DNA of 31,363 nucleotides, from positions 1-31,363 of the forward strand of contig RFXC01000017.1 of assembly GCA_009921765.1 (NCBI GenBank), in the 5' to 3' direction. A program made the translations under genes and the position numbers. Positions 7,786 to 16,509 of the stretch are shown here, one piece after another. Each line of letters opens with the position of its first letter. Within the stretch, counting starts at the first letter, position 1. Source of the DNA: Betaproteobacteria bacterium. GTDB taxonomy: Bacteria; Pseudomonadota; Gammaproteobacteria; Burkholderiales; Burkholderiaceae. The notes beneath the pieces are model-generated. The model had not been told where the DNA came from, did not search any database, and worked only from the letters and a program-made list of their open reading frames with translations.

Positions 7786-8778
7786 ATGACCGATTGTTCC
7801 AGACGCGAGTTCAATGGCTGGGTGACGGCGCTTGCGACCGGAGCCGCCCTGACACCGCTCGCTGCGCAGGCGCAGGGCGCTGACTGGCCGTCGCGGCCGG
7901 TGAAAATTCTGGTGGGATTCACACCCGGGGGCGTGCCCGATATCGCGGCGCGCACCCTGTCGCAGCGGCTCGCCGAGCCCTGGAAGCAGCCCATTGTGGT
8001 GGAGAACCGCCTGGGCGCGGGCAGCAACGTAGCCGCGCAGACCGCAGCGGCCGCACCCGCCGACGGCTACACGCTGCTGTCGGTATCGTCTGCGCATGCC
8101 GTGGCGCCGGCTATTTATGCCCGGCTGCCCTTTGATCCAATTCGTGATTTCGCGCCCATTTCGCTCACGGCGACGGGGCCCGCACTGGTGGTGGTGGCGC
8201 CCGATCTGCCGGTGAAGACCATGGCCGATCTTGTGGCGCTCGCTCGTGCGAAACCGGGCCTGTACAACTACGCATCGGCGGGGGTGGGCTCGGGCGCACA
8301 CTTTGCGGTGGAGTTGCTGCGCAGCCAAACTGGAATCGATCTGGTTCATGTTCCGTTCAAGGGCATCCCGGAGGCCCTGAACGAAACCATCGCTGGCCGC
8401 ACACACCTGTTCATCTCGCCCTATGCAAGCGCCATCAATCTGGTCCGCCAAGGCAAGGCGCGCGCGATCGCGGTCACCAGCCTCAAGCGGATGCCTGAAA
8501 CGCCTGACCTGCCCACGGTTGCCGAATCTGGCGTCCCGGGTTACGAGTGGGTGTTCTGGTATGGATTACTTGCGCCCGCTGGCACCCCGCGGGCGATCAT
8601 CGACCGGATCCACACCGATGTGGCCGCTGTGCTCGCGCAGGCCGATGTGCAGCAACGCTTCCGCTCGCTTGGCACCGAGGCCGTGTCGAGCACCCCTGAG
8701 GCATTTGCCCGTCTGATCGCCACCGAGGTGGCGAGTTTCACAAGGCTGGCGCGGGCCGGGAATATCCGCGCCGACTGA
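7786..8778 (+). CDS. Bug-family periplasmic substrate-binding protein with Tat signal peptide
   Basis: About 330 residues. The N terminus reads SRREF followed by a hydrophobic segment and AAQAQG, a twin-arginine signal peptide, so export in folded form is expected. The mature chain begins DWPSRPVKILVGFTPGG, the standard Bug start, and continues with VVENRLGAGSN, VHVPFKG and LPTVAESGVPGYEW. It has the full length and domain plan of the family. Bug proteins capture carboxylates or other small acids. No TctA/TctB genes are nearby. An alpha/beta hydrolase follows 48 bases later and is probably cotranscribed. The gene is divergent from the OYE/CoA-ligase pair, so the receptor may serve the same substrate; this is inference. 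Confidence 0.88.
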   Translation: MTDCSRREFNGWVTALATGAALTPLAAQAQGADWPSRPVKILVGFTPGGVPDIAARTLSQRLAEPWKQPIVVENRLGAGSNVAAQTAAAAPADGYTLLSVSSAHAVAPAIYARLPFDPIRDFAPISLTATGPALVVVAPDLPVKTMADLVALARAKPGLYNYASAGVGSGAHFAVELLRSQTGIDLVHVPFKGIPEALNETIAGRTHLFISPYASAINLVRQGKARAIAVTSLKRMPETPDLPTVAESGVPGYEWVFWYGLLAPAGTPRAIIDRIHTDVAAVLAQADVQQRFRSLGTEAVSSTPEAFARLIATEVASFTRLARAGNIRAD

Positions 8779-8826
8779 CCCGGCCGTTGGGCGTTCTTCC
8801 TCATCCTTGCCGAGCGAGCCCCTGTC

Positions 8827-9609
8827 ATGCCCTTTGCCCGAATCGATGATCTTGATGTGCACTACCAGGTGGCAGGTGAGGGGCCATGGCTCACGCTCGC
8901 GCATCCGCTTGCGGCCGATCTTCGCATCTGGGCGCTGCAGATGCCGCTTTTGCTGAGACATTTTCGTGTCTTGCGCTTTGATGCGCGGGGGCATGGCGAA
9001 ACATCCGCCACCTCCGCGCCTTACACGCTCGAGCAACTCGCCGATGACGCACTTGGGCTTCTTGACCATCTGGGGATTACACGAACCCACTGGATCGGAC
9101 TTTCCATGGGCGGGATGGTGGCGCAGGCGATCGCGCTCAAGCGCCCGGGCATTCTCGACCGGATTGTGTTGGCCGACTCCACCAGCAGGCGTCCAGCCAA
9201 TGCTGCGGCGATCTGGGCCGAGCGCATCGCCGCGGCCCGGGCCCACGGCATGTCGGCCATCGTGGCGCCCACGCTCGAGCGCTGGTTTACGCCCGCGTAT
9301 CGCGTGGTCAATGCCGATCTGATGGAATGGGTGGCTGAACAGATCAGCGCGACCAGCGTCGAGGGCTACTGTGGTTGCTGCGCGGCCATTTCGCAAATCG
9401 ATATGCTCGACCGGCTGAAGGAGATCGACTCACCGGCGCTCATCATGGCCGGTGATCGGGATCACTCCACGCCCCCGGAAATGTCCGAGCAGATGAGCCG
9501 CAACTGGCGGGGGTCGGCCTACTGCACCATTCCCGACGCAGCGCATATCGGCAACATCGAGCAGGCCGATTTTTTCAACCGTCAGATCGCGGCGTTTCTC
9601 GGCGTTTGA
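8827..9609 (+). CDS. Alpha/beta hydrolase, 3-oxoadipate enol-lactonase (PcaD)-like
   Basis: 260 residues with the alpha/beta hydrolase fold. The nucleophile elbow is GLSMGG (about residues 93-98) with the Ser nucleophile, the acid is probably in AGDRDHSTPP (about 209-218), and the catalytic His lies in DAAHIGNIEQ (about 239-248). FDARGHGETS precedes the elbow. This layout and length match PcaD-like enol-lactone hydrolases of the beta-ketoadipate pathway, but the family hydrolyses many esters and C-C bonds. No other pca genes are present, so a true enol-lactonase role is uncertain. It follows the Tat-exported Bug receptor and converges on the next CoA ligase with only 11 bases between stop codons. 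Confidence 0.85.
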   Translation: MPFARIDDLDVHYQVAGEGPWLTLAHPLAADLRIWALQMPLLLRHFRVLRFDARGHGETSATSAPYTLEQLADDALGLLDHLGITRTHWIGLSMGGMVAQAIALKRPGILDRIVLADSTSRRPANAAAIWAERIAAARAHGMSAIVAPTLERWFTPAYRVVNADLMEWVAEQISATSVEGYCGCCAAISQIDMLDRLKEIDSPALIMAGDRDHSTPPEMSEQMSRNWRGSAYCTIPDAAHIGNIEQADFFNRQIAAFLGV

Positions 9610-9620
9610 CGAAGTGTGCG

Positions 9621-11171
9621 CTAGGTAATGGCTTCCAGCACCGGGTACGGGCCATCGATCAGCGTGTGCCCGGCCAGCACGGTTTCGCGAAGCTTCTTCC
9701 TGCTCACCTTGCCCTGCGGATTTCTTGGCAGTGCCGTCATTTCAACGAAGAGGCGCGGCCGCTTGTGTCGGGACAGTATGCTTGCGCGGGACTCGAGCTC
9801 TTCGCGCCAGCCGTCTCGGGGCTGTTCAATCACCGCGATGATGATTTCCCCCCAGTAGTCGGACGGCAGCGAGGTGATCGCAGCCTGGGCGCAGGTTCGC
9901 ATGCCGGCGAGTGCCGATTCGACTTCATCGGGATTGACCCGGTAACCGCCAGTCTTGATGACATCGGCAACCCGGCCGGTGAGCCAGAGCCGTCCACGCG
10001 AATCAAGTAGACCCAGATCTCCCGTGGCATGCCAGCCGTCTGGCTCATGCAGCCGGAAGCCGTCCGCCGTGATGAGTCCATCCGACTGCTGGCTTGCGCG
10101 CAGCCAGACTTCGTCCTCTTCGCCGGTTGCGCGCGGCGCCTCATGCGGGTGACCGATCCGGATCTCGACACCCGGGGCCGGCCAGCCTGTGCAACTGCCC
10201 CCCGCAGCGGGCGTCTCGGCGAAGGCCTCATCGAGCTCGGTGAAGGTGAGCGTGGTGATCGGGTTGATGCACTCGGTCTTGCCGTAGGTGATGCGCACCA
10301 CCGGACCGAACATCCGCCTGGCGCGTTCGTAGAGCCCGCGTGCGAGCGGCTGCGTGCCGGTGAAGATGCAGCGCAGCCCCGGGAGGCTTGCACCATCGAA
10401 CGCGCCCACCAGCTTGGCGAGCACGGTGGGGGGCGCGAACATGGCCTCATAGTTGCCTGAGTCGAGGAGCGGCCGGACCCGTGCCGGGTCTACACCATCG
10501 TGCAGCGTGATCTCGCCGCCGCAGTCGAGCCACGCCGCGCTGAGCAGCCCCGAACCGTGAACGAACGGCGTCATCAAAAGGATTTTCGAGCCAGGCTGCG
10601 GCATGAAAGGCAGACACGCTTTCTGAAGCTGCTCGCCAATCCAGCGGCGGCCATGCGAGGCCAGCACACCCTTGGGGCGGCCGGTTGTGCCTGAAGTAAA
10701 GAGGATGCGGCCAGGGGTGGGTCCGGGTACGGGGGAGAGCGCTCCGCCCCTGTCGTGAAGGGCAATGTCGGCCGACATCATGGGGTGGAGCCCCGCCTCG
10801 CCTGCCAGCGCGGCGCGCGCCTCGCGCGTGATCAGTACTTTTGCGCCTGAGACCTGCGCGCACCAGCGGATCTCGTCGGCTGTGTAGCCCCATCCCAGCG
10901 GCACCTCGCAAAGACCGGCCAGCTTGATGCCAAAGCTCACCCAGATCGCTTCCAGGCTGTTGGGAAGGAGACTCGCGACCGGAGTGCCAGCGGGAAGGCC
11001 CTGGTCGAGCAGGTGGACCGCCACAGCATGGGCGCGCGCGCTGAACTCGGCATAGCTCATGGTGCGTGCCTCCCCATCGCGCGCGGCGATACGATCGCCG
11101 AACCGGGCAGCGAGCATGCGAAGTTGGCCAGACCAGTCGACCTGTGCAAGCGGTGGGAGTGAGGCGTTCAC
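9621..11171 (-). CDS. AMP-dependent acyl/aryl-CoA ligase
   Basis: 516 residues of the ANL superfamily. FTSGTTGRPKGVLASHG is the phosphate loop, YGKTECINP the A5 motif, GWHATGDLGLLDSRGR the A7 motif, GRVADVIKTGGYRVNPDEVE the A8 hinge, and NPQGKVSRKKL holds the C-terminal catalytic Lys. It would activate a carboxylic acid to its CoA ester. The start is GTG at 11169-11171. It is the last gene of a leftward operon after the ABC ATPase and the MmgE/PrpD gene, 18 bases behind the latter. It is not closely similar to the other CoA ligase in this window, so the two probably act on different acids. The substrate is unknown. Confidence 0.88.
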   Translation of the reverse strand: MNASLPPLAQVDWSGQLRMLAARFGDRIAARDGEARTMSYAEFSARAHAVAVHLLDQGLPAGTPVASLLPNSLEAIWVSFGIKLAGLCEVPLGWGYTADEIRWCAQVSGAKVLITREARAALAGEAGLHPMMSADIALHDRGGALSPVPGPTPGRILFTSGTTGRPKGVLASHGRRWIGEQLQKACLPFMPQPGSKILLMTPFVHGSGLLSAAWLDCGGEITLHDGVDPARVRPLLDSGNYEAMFAPPTVLAKLVGAFDGASLPGLRCIFTGTQPLARGLYERARRMFGPVVRITYGKTECINPITTLTFTELDEAFAETPAAGGSCTGWPAPGVEIRIGHPHEAPRATGEEDEVWLRASQQSDGLITADGFRLHEPDGWHATGDLGLLDSRGRLWLTGRVADVIKTGGYRVNPDEVESALAGMRTCAQAAITSLPSDYWGEIIIAVIEQPRDGWREELESRASILSRHKRPRLFVEMTALPRNPQGKVSRKKLRETVLAGHTLIDGPYPVLEAIT

Positions 11172-11189
11172 GAGGGTTGCGCTCCGCGT

Positions 11190-12548
11190 TCAGCCATGAA
11201 ACAGCTGGGCGATCCGCGGGAGTTCCGGCAGCCGGTTCAGCCGCTCGAACACCGCTTCCGCATCGAGATCGCGCGCAGCGCGCGTGCAGTCAAAAAACTT
11301 GGCCTTCAAATCGGCGGGCTTGAGCGGCAGCATGGCATTGCCGCGCGCAAAGCGCAGATCGCCGGAGGCAAGCACCCGCCCATCGGTGAGTTCGATCTCG
11401 ATGCGGTCATTGAGGGCAAATACGGGCTCATGAGGACAGCGCTCGCCGTCGACCGCCTGGATCCGCACGCGTTCCATGAGGCGTTGGACCCCAGGCTGAT
11501 TCACGAAGCGATCGGTCAGTTCGGCCAGCCCCACGCTGCGCGCTGTGAGCGACGAGGCGACCGCGAACTCGAGGCTGAACTTGGCCGCGAGGCCGGTGAC
11601 TGGTCGATGATTGCGCAGCATCGAGGCTTGCGCGACGCCGATCCAGGCCCGCACTTCGCGCACCGCCTCTGGCTGAAGGTCGTGTGCCTGTGCGAGATCG
11701 ATCACCGCGTCGATGACCCGATGGGTGGCATAGCAGATCGGATATTTCTTGATGGACAGCCCGGTATCGAGAATGCCTAGCGGCCGGTTCCGGGTGATGA
11801 CAGGCGCATCAAGATCGGCCTTGCCCGTTGGCGAGAGCGCAGCGAGATAACCCGCATGATGCTCGATCGCGTCGTCGGCTGCGGTCAGCCCGGCCTGGGC
11901 CAGTTTTGCCGCTTCGATGCCCGAGGCGGCTGCCCGGCCCGCATGAAGCGGCTTGGTCATGGTGCCGAAATTGGCGACCAGGCCGGCGGCGAAACTGCCA
12001 GCGAGCGACAGCGCATGACGGGCCCGATCGACCGGCAGCCCGCGCAGATGGGCGGATGCCGCAGCCGCAGCGACCGTACCGAGCACCGCCGTGGGATGCC
12101 AGCCCTTCAGATGGTAGGCGTCGGGCTCACGGCGAAACAACTCGCTCCAGACCTCGTAGCCCACCAGATAGGCACGCACTGCGTCGGCGCCGCCCAGGCC
12201 CAGCGCCTCGGCCTCGGCCAGCACGGTGGGCACCAGCACAGTGCTGGGATGCCCGCCCATCGCAACATCATCGAAATCGAGCGCATGGCCGGCTGTGCCG
12301 TTGATGAGCGCGGCGTCGGCGCTGGCCGCGCGTCCGCTGCCGGCCAGCACGGTGGCTTCGCTGGCCGTGGAACCCCGGGCCGCCACAAACCGCGTGACGA
12401 TGCCCACCACGGGCTCCTCGCGGCCCGCGATCAGGGTGGCGACTGTGTCGATGAAGCCGCTCTGCGCGATCTCGACCGCCCGGGCGGGCAAGGCGCCAAA
12501 GCCGGGCGCGTGAACAAATTCGGCGAGGGATCGGGTAAGTCCTGACAT
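11190..12548 (-). CDS. MmgE/PrpD family protein (2-methylcitrate dehydratase / cis-aconitate decarboxylase superfamily)
   Basis: 452 residues, the usual length for the family. Recognisable parts are the N-terminal helical region ending in AGREEPVVGIV, the signature NGTAGHALDFDDVAMGGHPS (about residues 81-100), GWHPTAVLGTVAAAAA, AGFAAG-like LAGSFAAGLVANFGTMTKPLHAGRAA in pieces, IKKYPICYATHR, and a C-terminal lid ending near LPRIAQLFHG. The superfamily includes 2-methylcitrate dehydratase, cis-aconitate decarboxylase and iminodisuccinate epimerase, all acting on small polycarboxylates. In Burkholderiales the family is heavily expanded and most members are uncharacterised. It sits between an ABC ATPase and a CoA ligase in one operon. 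A role in breaking down an imported acid is inference; the reaction is not predictable. Confidence 0.88.
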   Translation of the reverse strand: MSGLTRSLAEFVHAPGFGALPARAVEIAQSGFIDTVATLIAGREEPVVGIVTRFVAARGSTASEATVLAGSGRAASADAALINGTAGHALDFDDVAMGGHPSTVLVPTVLAEAEALGLGGADAVRAYLVGYEVWSELFRREPDAYHLKGWHPTAVLGTVAAAAASAHLRGLPVDRARHALSLAGSFAAGLVANFGTMTKPLHAGRAAASGIEAAKLAQAGLTAADDAIEHHAGYLAALSPTGKADLDAPVITRNRPLGILDTGLSIKKYPICYATHRVIDAVIDLAQAHDLQPEAVREVRAWIGVAQASMLRNHRPVTGLAAKFSLEFAVASSLTARSVGLAELTDRFVNQPGVQRLMERVRIQAVDGERCPHEPVFALNDRIEIELTDGRVLASGDLRFARGNAMLPLKPADLKAKFFDCTRAARDLDAEAVFERLNRLPELPRIAQLFHG

Positions 12549-12611
12549 GCGGGATTCTCGTCTGACAATGAAGGGGGCGCGTTTTGTCGGGCCGTCCTGA
12601 ACCTGGGGCCG

Positions 12612-13385
12612 TCACTCCATCCCGAGCAGTTTGTAAATCCGCCGGGTGTAGGCGCCGAATGCCGGCTGCGTTTTCATATCCAGCGTACGCGGGTAGGGCA
12701 GATCGATGTCGAAGTTGTCGGCCATTTTCGCGGGGCCGGCGGTGAGCACCACGACACGCGTGCCCAGGAACACCGCCTCGGAAATGCCATGCGTGACAAA
12801 GATGATGGTTTTGCCCGCTTCCTTCCAGATCCGCAGCAACTCCAGATTCATCTTCTCGCGGGTCAGCGCATCGAGGGCGCCAAAGGGCTCGTCCATCAGT
12901 ACCAGCTTGGGATCGTGAACCAGCGACCGGGCAATCGCCGCGCGCTGCTGCATGCCACCGGAGAGCTCATAGGGATACTTCGACTCGTTTCCAGCGAGCC
13001 CGACCAGCGCCAGCAGGTCGCGCGCCCGGTCTCGTGACTCGGCCATGGGCAGCCCGAGAATCTCGGCGGGCAGCAGCACGTTTTCCAGAATGCGTCGCCA
13101 CTTGAGCAGCAGTGGTTGCTGAAACACCATGCCGATATCGCGCGCCGGATCGAACGGATGCGTGCTCGAACCAATGGAGACCTCGCCGCCGTCGTGCGGA
13201 TGAAGGCCCGACAGGATCTTCAGCAGCGTTGATTTGCCGCAGCCCGACGGGCCGACCAGCGATACGAGCTCTCCCGGCATCACGTCAAACGTGGCATCGG
13301 AAATGGCCAGATGCTCGCGCTTGCCGGTGCGATAGACCTTGCGAACCCCTTTCAGGCGGATGAATGGCGGTGGGGCGTCTGGCAT
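12612..13385 (-). CDS. ABC transporter ATP-binding protein, nitrate/sulfonate/taurine (SsuB/TauB) type
   Basis: 257 residues with a complete nucleotide-binding domain: Walker A GPSGCGKST (about residues 44-52), Q-loop VFQQ, signature LSGGMQQRAAIARSL, Walker B LVLMDEPFGALD and an H-loop in FVTHGISEAV. In most SsuB/TauB proteins the residue after that His is Asp; here it is Gly. SsuB/TauB ATPases power import of sulfonates, nitrate, pyrimidine precursors or aromatic acids with a TM permease and a periplasmic receptor. Neither partner gene is next to it: downstream are MmgE/PrpD and a CoA ligase, upstream is the divergent oxygenase operon. It may pair with a permease encoded elsewhere. Confidence 0.9.
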   Translation of the reverse strand: MPDAPPPFIRLKGVRKVYRTGKREHLAISDATFDVMPGELVSLVGPSGCGKSTLLKILSGLHPHDGGEVSIGSSTHPFDPARDIGMVFQQPLLLKWRRILENVLLPAEILGLPMAESRDRARDLLALVGLAGNESKYPYELSGGMQQRAAIARSLVHDPKLVLMDEPFGALDALTREKMNLELLRIWKEAGKTIIFVTHGISEAVFLGTRVVVLTAGPAKMADNFDIDLPYPRTLDMKTQPAFGAYTRRIYKLLGME

Positions 13386-13532
13386 GAAGTGCGGATGTCC
13401 TGTGGTCGGTCGGGCAAGCGGACGGTATCGTAGACCGTGCCGGGGATAGTCGCCAGCGAAACGTCGACTTCGCGGTCTGCGGCAGGTCTGGGGTATCGTT
13501 GCGCATCAGGCTGAATTTCCCCGGGGAGCACG
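13386..13532. promoter_or_regulatory. Divergent promoter region of the oxygenase/TRAP operon
   Basis: This 147-base gap lies between the leftward ATPase and the rightward Rieske oxygenase gene and must carry both promoters. A short dyad ACGGT-N7-ACCGT lies at 13422-13438 and a second one, GCGAA-N8-TTCGC, at 13456-13473. Either could bind a dimeric regulator, but both are short enough to be chance. No regulator gene is adjacent. GGGGAG just upstream of the ATG at 13533 is the ribosome-binding site. Confidence 0.35.
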
Positions 13533-14792
13533 ATGGGTTTTCAGGTCGACTGGGAGCGCAGCGATTACTCGCGGATCCCGCACTGGCTCTATCACGACGA
13601 AGCGGTGTACCGCCTCGAGATGGAGCGTATTTTCCGCGGCCCGCTCTGGCACTACCTGTGCCTGGAGGCCGAAGTGCCCAATCCCGGCGACTTCCGCACC
13701 ACCTGGGTCGGTGATACGCCTGTCGTGGTGAGCCGCGACCGTGGGGGCGATCTGCACGCCTGGGTGAACCGCTGTTCGCATCGCGGGGCCACCATCGTCC
13801 GCAAGGTGCAGGGCAATGCAACCGACCATGTCTGCATCTATCACCGCTGGTGTTATTCACCGAACGGCGATCTGACCGGCATTCCGTTTCGACGTGGTCT
13901 CAAGGGCGAGGGCGGCATGCCTGCCGATTTCAGCCCGGCGTCGGTGGCGCCAAAGAAGCTGAGGCTGGTGAATTTTCACGGGGTGCTGTTCGGAACTTTT
14001 GCCGAGACCTGTGAATCGATTGAAGACTTCCTGGGCGAATTCGGCACCAGCATGATTCGACGCTTCATGCACAAGCCGATCCGCATCCTGGGCTATTCGC
14101 GACAACTGATCCACGGCAACTGGAAGCTCTATGCCGAGAATCTGCGCGACACCTATCACGCGAGTCTGCTGCATGAGTTCTTCGTGACCTACGGTGTGGA
14201 CCGGGCCACGCAGCGGGGCGGCGTCAAGATGGACGCCCGGCACCGGCACAACATGAACCATGCGTATGCGGCCTCGGACACCCAGGAGGAGGCGCGCGCG
14301 GCCTATGCCGGCACGGCGGGCGTAGAACTCGACCGGATGCGGCTGCGGGATCAGAAGCTCCTTCAGTACATTCCCGAATTTGAAGACGGCATGAATCTCG
14401 CTGCGCCCACTTTCTTCCCCAGTTCGATCATCATCCAGATCAACAACACACTCGGTACCCGGCACATCCGTCCCAAGGGAGTCGACCGGCTGGAAGTGTT
14501 CCAGACGCTGTTCGGCTACGAGGATGACACGCCCGAGATGACCCGGCATCGACTTGTGCTTGCCAATCTGGTCGGGCCCGCTGGGCTGGTCAGCATGGAA
14601 GACGGCGAGGCGATCGAGATCGCGCATCGCACCAGCGCAAGCGCGCCCGCCGGCAGTTCGAGTGTGGTCGAGATGGGCGGGCGTGGCCCGCTTCGCGATC
14701 TGGCCCACCGTGTCACTGAAACACCCATCCGTGGTTTCTGGTCGTATTGGTCGGAGCTGATGGGTGTTGAGCCCGAAGGGGGCGTGCGATGA
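13533..14792 (+). CDS. Rieske aromatic ring-hydroxylating oxygenase, large (alpha) subunit
   Basis: 419 residues. The Rieske [2Fe-2S] ligands are C81-x-H83 (CSHRG) and C101-x2-H104 (CIYH). The mononuclear iron site is in NLRDTYHASLLH: bridging D206, ligands H209 and H214, the same spacing as D205/H208/H213 of naphthalene dioxygenase. The third ligand is probably D357 in SMEDGE. The N-terminal HWLYHDEAVYRLEMERIF and the GPAGLVSMEDGE segment look most like the anthranilate dioxygenase AndAc / salicylate 5-hydroxylase NagG group, so an aromatic acid is a likely substrate. The enzyme adds O2 to an aromatic ring using electrons from a ferredoxin and reductase, neither of which is encoded here. The start has GGGGAG upstream. 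It heads the operon and overlaps the beta gene by four bases (ATGA). Confidence 0.93.
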   Translation: MGFQVDWERSDYSRIPHWLYHDEAVYRLEMERIFRGPLWHYLCLEAEVPNPGDFRTTWVGDTPVVVSRDRGGDLHAWVNRCSHRGATIVRKVQGNATDHVCIYHRWCYSPNGDLTGIPFRRGLKGEGGMPADFSPASVAPKKLRLVNFHGVLFGTFAETCESIEDFLGEFGTSMIRRFMHKPIRILGYSRQLIHGNWKLYAENLRDTYHASLLHEFFVTYGVDRATQRGGVKMDARHRHNMNHAYAASDTQEEARAAYAGTAGVELDRMRLRDQKLLQYIPEFEDGMNLAAPTFFPSSIIIQINNTLGTRHIRPKGVDRLEVFQTLFGYEDDTPEMTRHRLVLANLVGPAGLVSMEDGEAIEIAHRTSASAPAGSSSVVEMGGRGPLRDLAHRVTETPIRGFWSYWSELMGVEPEGGVR

Positions 14793-15277
14793 GTGTGACG
14801 GCAGCCATCCCGCAGGAGGTTCGCAATGCGGTCGCCGACCTGCTGGCCGAATACGGCATGGCGCTCGATCAGGACCGGCTCGAAGACTGGGCTTCGCTCT
14901 TCACCGATGATTGCGACTACCGGGTCATCAGCCGGGAAAACGAGGAGCAGAACCTGCCCAATGTGATGATCTGGTGCGACAACCGGGCCATGCTGCTTGA
15001 TCGCATCGAGTCATACCGTCATGTGAATGAATACAACCTGCACTGGGACCGGCACGTCATCGGCTTGCCGCGTCATTTTGGGCAGGTCGACGGACTCTGG
15101 CATGTCGAAGCGTCCTATAGTGCGTTTCAGACCGACCTCGAAGGCGCGACCAGGCTGTTCTCGGTGGGCCGCTACAGAATGGGCCTCCTCATGGTGTCGG
15201 GTATTGCAAGGATCCGCTCGGCCGTGGTGGTGGCCGATACTGGTCTCATTCCCACGTTGCTTGCCACACCGCTCTGA
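14789..15277 (+). CDS. Aromatic ring-hydroxylating oxygenase, small (beta) subunit
   Basis: 162 residues, the usual length of the NTF2-like beta subunit that packs into the alpha3beta3 oxygenase and holds it together. Family landmarks are LLAEYGMALDQDRLEDWASLF near the N terminus, RESYRHVN-like ESYRHVNEYN in the middle, VEASYSAFQTD, and the typical C terminus IPTLLATPL. The ATG overlaps the alpha stop (ATGA at 14789-14792), so the two chains are made in step. The C-terminal form resembles beta subunits of benzoate/anthranilate/salicylate-type oxygenases. A 62-base gap follows before the CoA-transferase gene. Confidence 0.92.
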   Translation: MSVTAAIPQEVRNAVADLLAEYGMALDQDRLEDWASLFTDDCDYRVISRENEEQNLPNVMIWCDNRAMLLDRIESYRHVNEYNLHWDRHVIGLPRHFGQVDGLWHVEASYSAFQTDLEGATRLFSVGRYRMGLLMVSGIARIRSAVVVADTGLIPTLLATPL

Positions 15278-15339
15278 GGCGGCGGCAGGATCCTCCATGA
15301 ACCCTGCCACCTGCCTCCGTTCTGTACAGGATCCCAACC

Positions 15340-16509
15340 ATGCCAGCCGGTGACCAGTCGTTGAATCTGAAAGTTTTCGAAGCGTGCGATACGCCTGCGC
15401 CCGCGTTTGCGGCCGCGCTCCTGGGCGATTTTGGCGCCCAGGTCACGGTGATCGAATCGGCCGAGGGCTCGGGGCTGCGGCGGCTGGGGTCACAGGCGGT
15501 GCAGGCGGTCTGGTGGCCGATCATCGGACGAAACAAGCGCTCGCTGGTACTGAACGATGCCGATCCCGATTTGTCGCAGGTGCTGGGCGCAATCGTGCGT
15601 GCTGCCGATCTGCTCATCACCGACGACTCCTTCTGGGGGCGTGCGCTGCGCGAGGCGGCCGAGGGAGTCGAGCATCAGGCGCTTGTCGTACGACTCTTCA
15701 ACCCCGGAGCAGACCGTCCCGACAGCTTCGCAGGCAGCACCGATCCCCGGTTCGCGGGCCTTGCGACCGGCGTGGTGGCGCTCACCGGCCACCCGCACGG
15801 CGCACCCATCCAGGCCGAGTTTCCGCTTGCCGATGCCACCAGCGGCATGATGGCCGCCACCACCGCGCTCTTCGAGCTCCGCCGTGCGCGTCTGGCGGGC
15901 GCCCAGCCTGTGCCCATCGAGCTCGGTCTGCACGAGACCCTCCTCAGAATGAATGAATGGCAACTGCAGGTGGCCTCTGTGCAGGGGCATGCCGAGCCGC
16001 GCAATGGCAACCGGTTCCCCATGAACTGGAACCTCGGCAATATTTTCAGTACGCGTGATGAGCGGTTGCTCACCGTGTCAGCCGCCACGCCCAGCGTGGC
16101 CGACCGCATGCTCAACATGGTGGGCGGCGAGTCGCTGCGCACTGACCCGCGCTTCAATACCCCGCAGGCCCGCCGCGACAACATGGACGAACTCGATGCG
16201 CGAATCGCGCAATGGATGGCTGCGCGCGATTCGGACGTGGCGATGCGTGAAGTGCTGGAGAACGATGTCGTGGTGGGGCCACTGTTTGACGCAGCCGAGT
16301 TGCTTCGCGATGAACACATCGCCGCCCGAGGCGATATCGTGCGGGTCGCAGACGGTTGCGGTGGCGAACTCCCCATGCCGGCGCCGCTTCCGCACCTGTC
16401 CGCACTCGCGGGCCGTGTACGCCATGCCGGCCCTGCCGTGGGGGCCGACACCGAAACCGTCCTGCGCGAACTGGGCGTGACCGACTACAACATGAGGAGA
16501 CCATCATGA
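15340..16509 (+). CDS. Class III (CaiB/BaiF) CoA-transferase, divergent
   Basis: 389 residues; AGGA lies eight bases before the ATG. The N terminus (VFEACDTPAPAFAAALLGDFGAQVTVIE) is the CoA-binding Rossmann start of the CaiB/BaiF family, and RNKRSLVL plus LITDD follow as expected. The catalytic Asp is probably the D in GSTDPRFAGLATG, ahead of VALTGHPHG. Class III transferases move CoA between acids through a covalent aspartyl-CoA thioester. The usual SGFGxxGP stretch before the Asp is missing here (replaced by FNPGADRPDSF), so this is a divergent member. Its stop overlaps the start of the TAXI receptor gene (ATGA at 16506-16509), linking acid activation to uptake. Confidence 0.85.
   Translation: MPAGDQSLNLKVFEACDTPAPAFAAALLGDFGAQVTVIESAEGSGLRRLGSQAVQAVWWPIIGRNKRSLVLNDADPDLSQVLGAIVRAADLLITDDSFWGRALREAAEGVEHQALVVRLFNPGADRPDSFAGSTDPRFAGLATGVVALTGHPHGAPIQAEFPLADATSGMMAATTALFELRRARLAGAQPVPIELGLHETLLRMNEWQLQVASVQGHAEPRNGNRFPMNWNLGNIFSTRDERLLTVSAATPSVADRMLNMVGGESLRTDPRFNTPQARRDNMDELDARIAQWMAARDSDVAMREVLENDVVVGPLFDAAELLRDEHIAARGDIVRVADGCGGELPMPAPLPHLSALAGRVRHAGPAVGADTETVLRELGVTDYNMRRPS

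Noticed and set aside
6421..8451. 676-residue minus-strand open frame across the OYE and Bug genes
   Set aside because: Its translation is arginine/proline-rich without domains and spans two genuine genes on both strands; a high-GC artefact.
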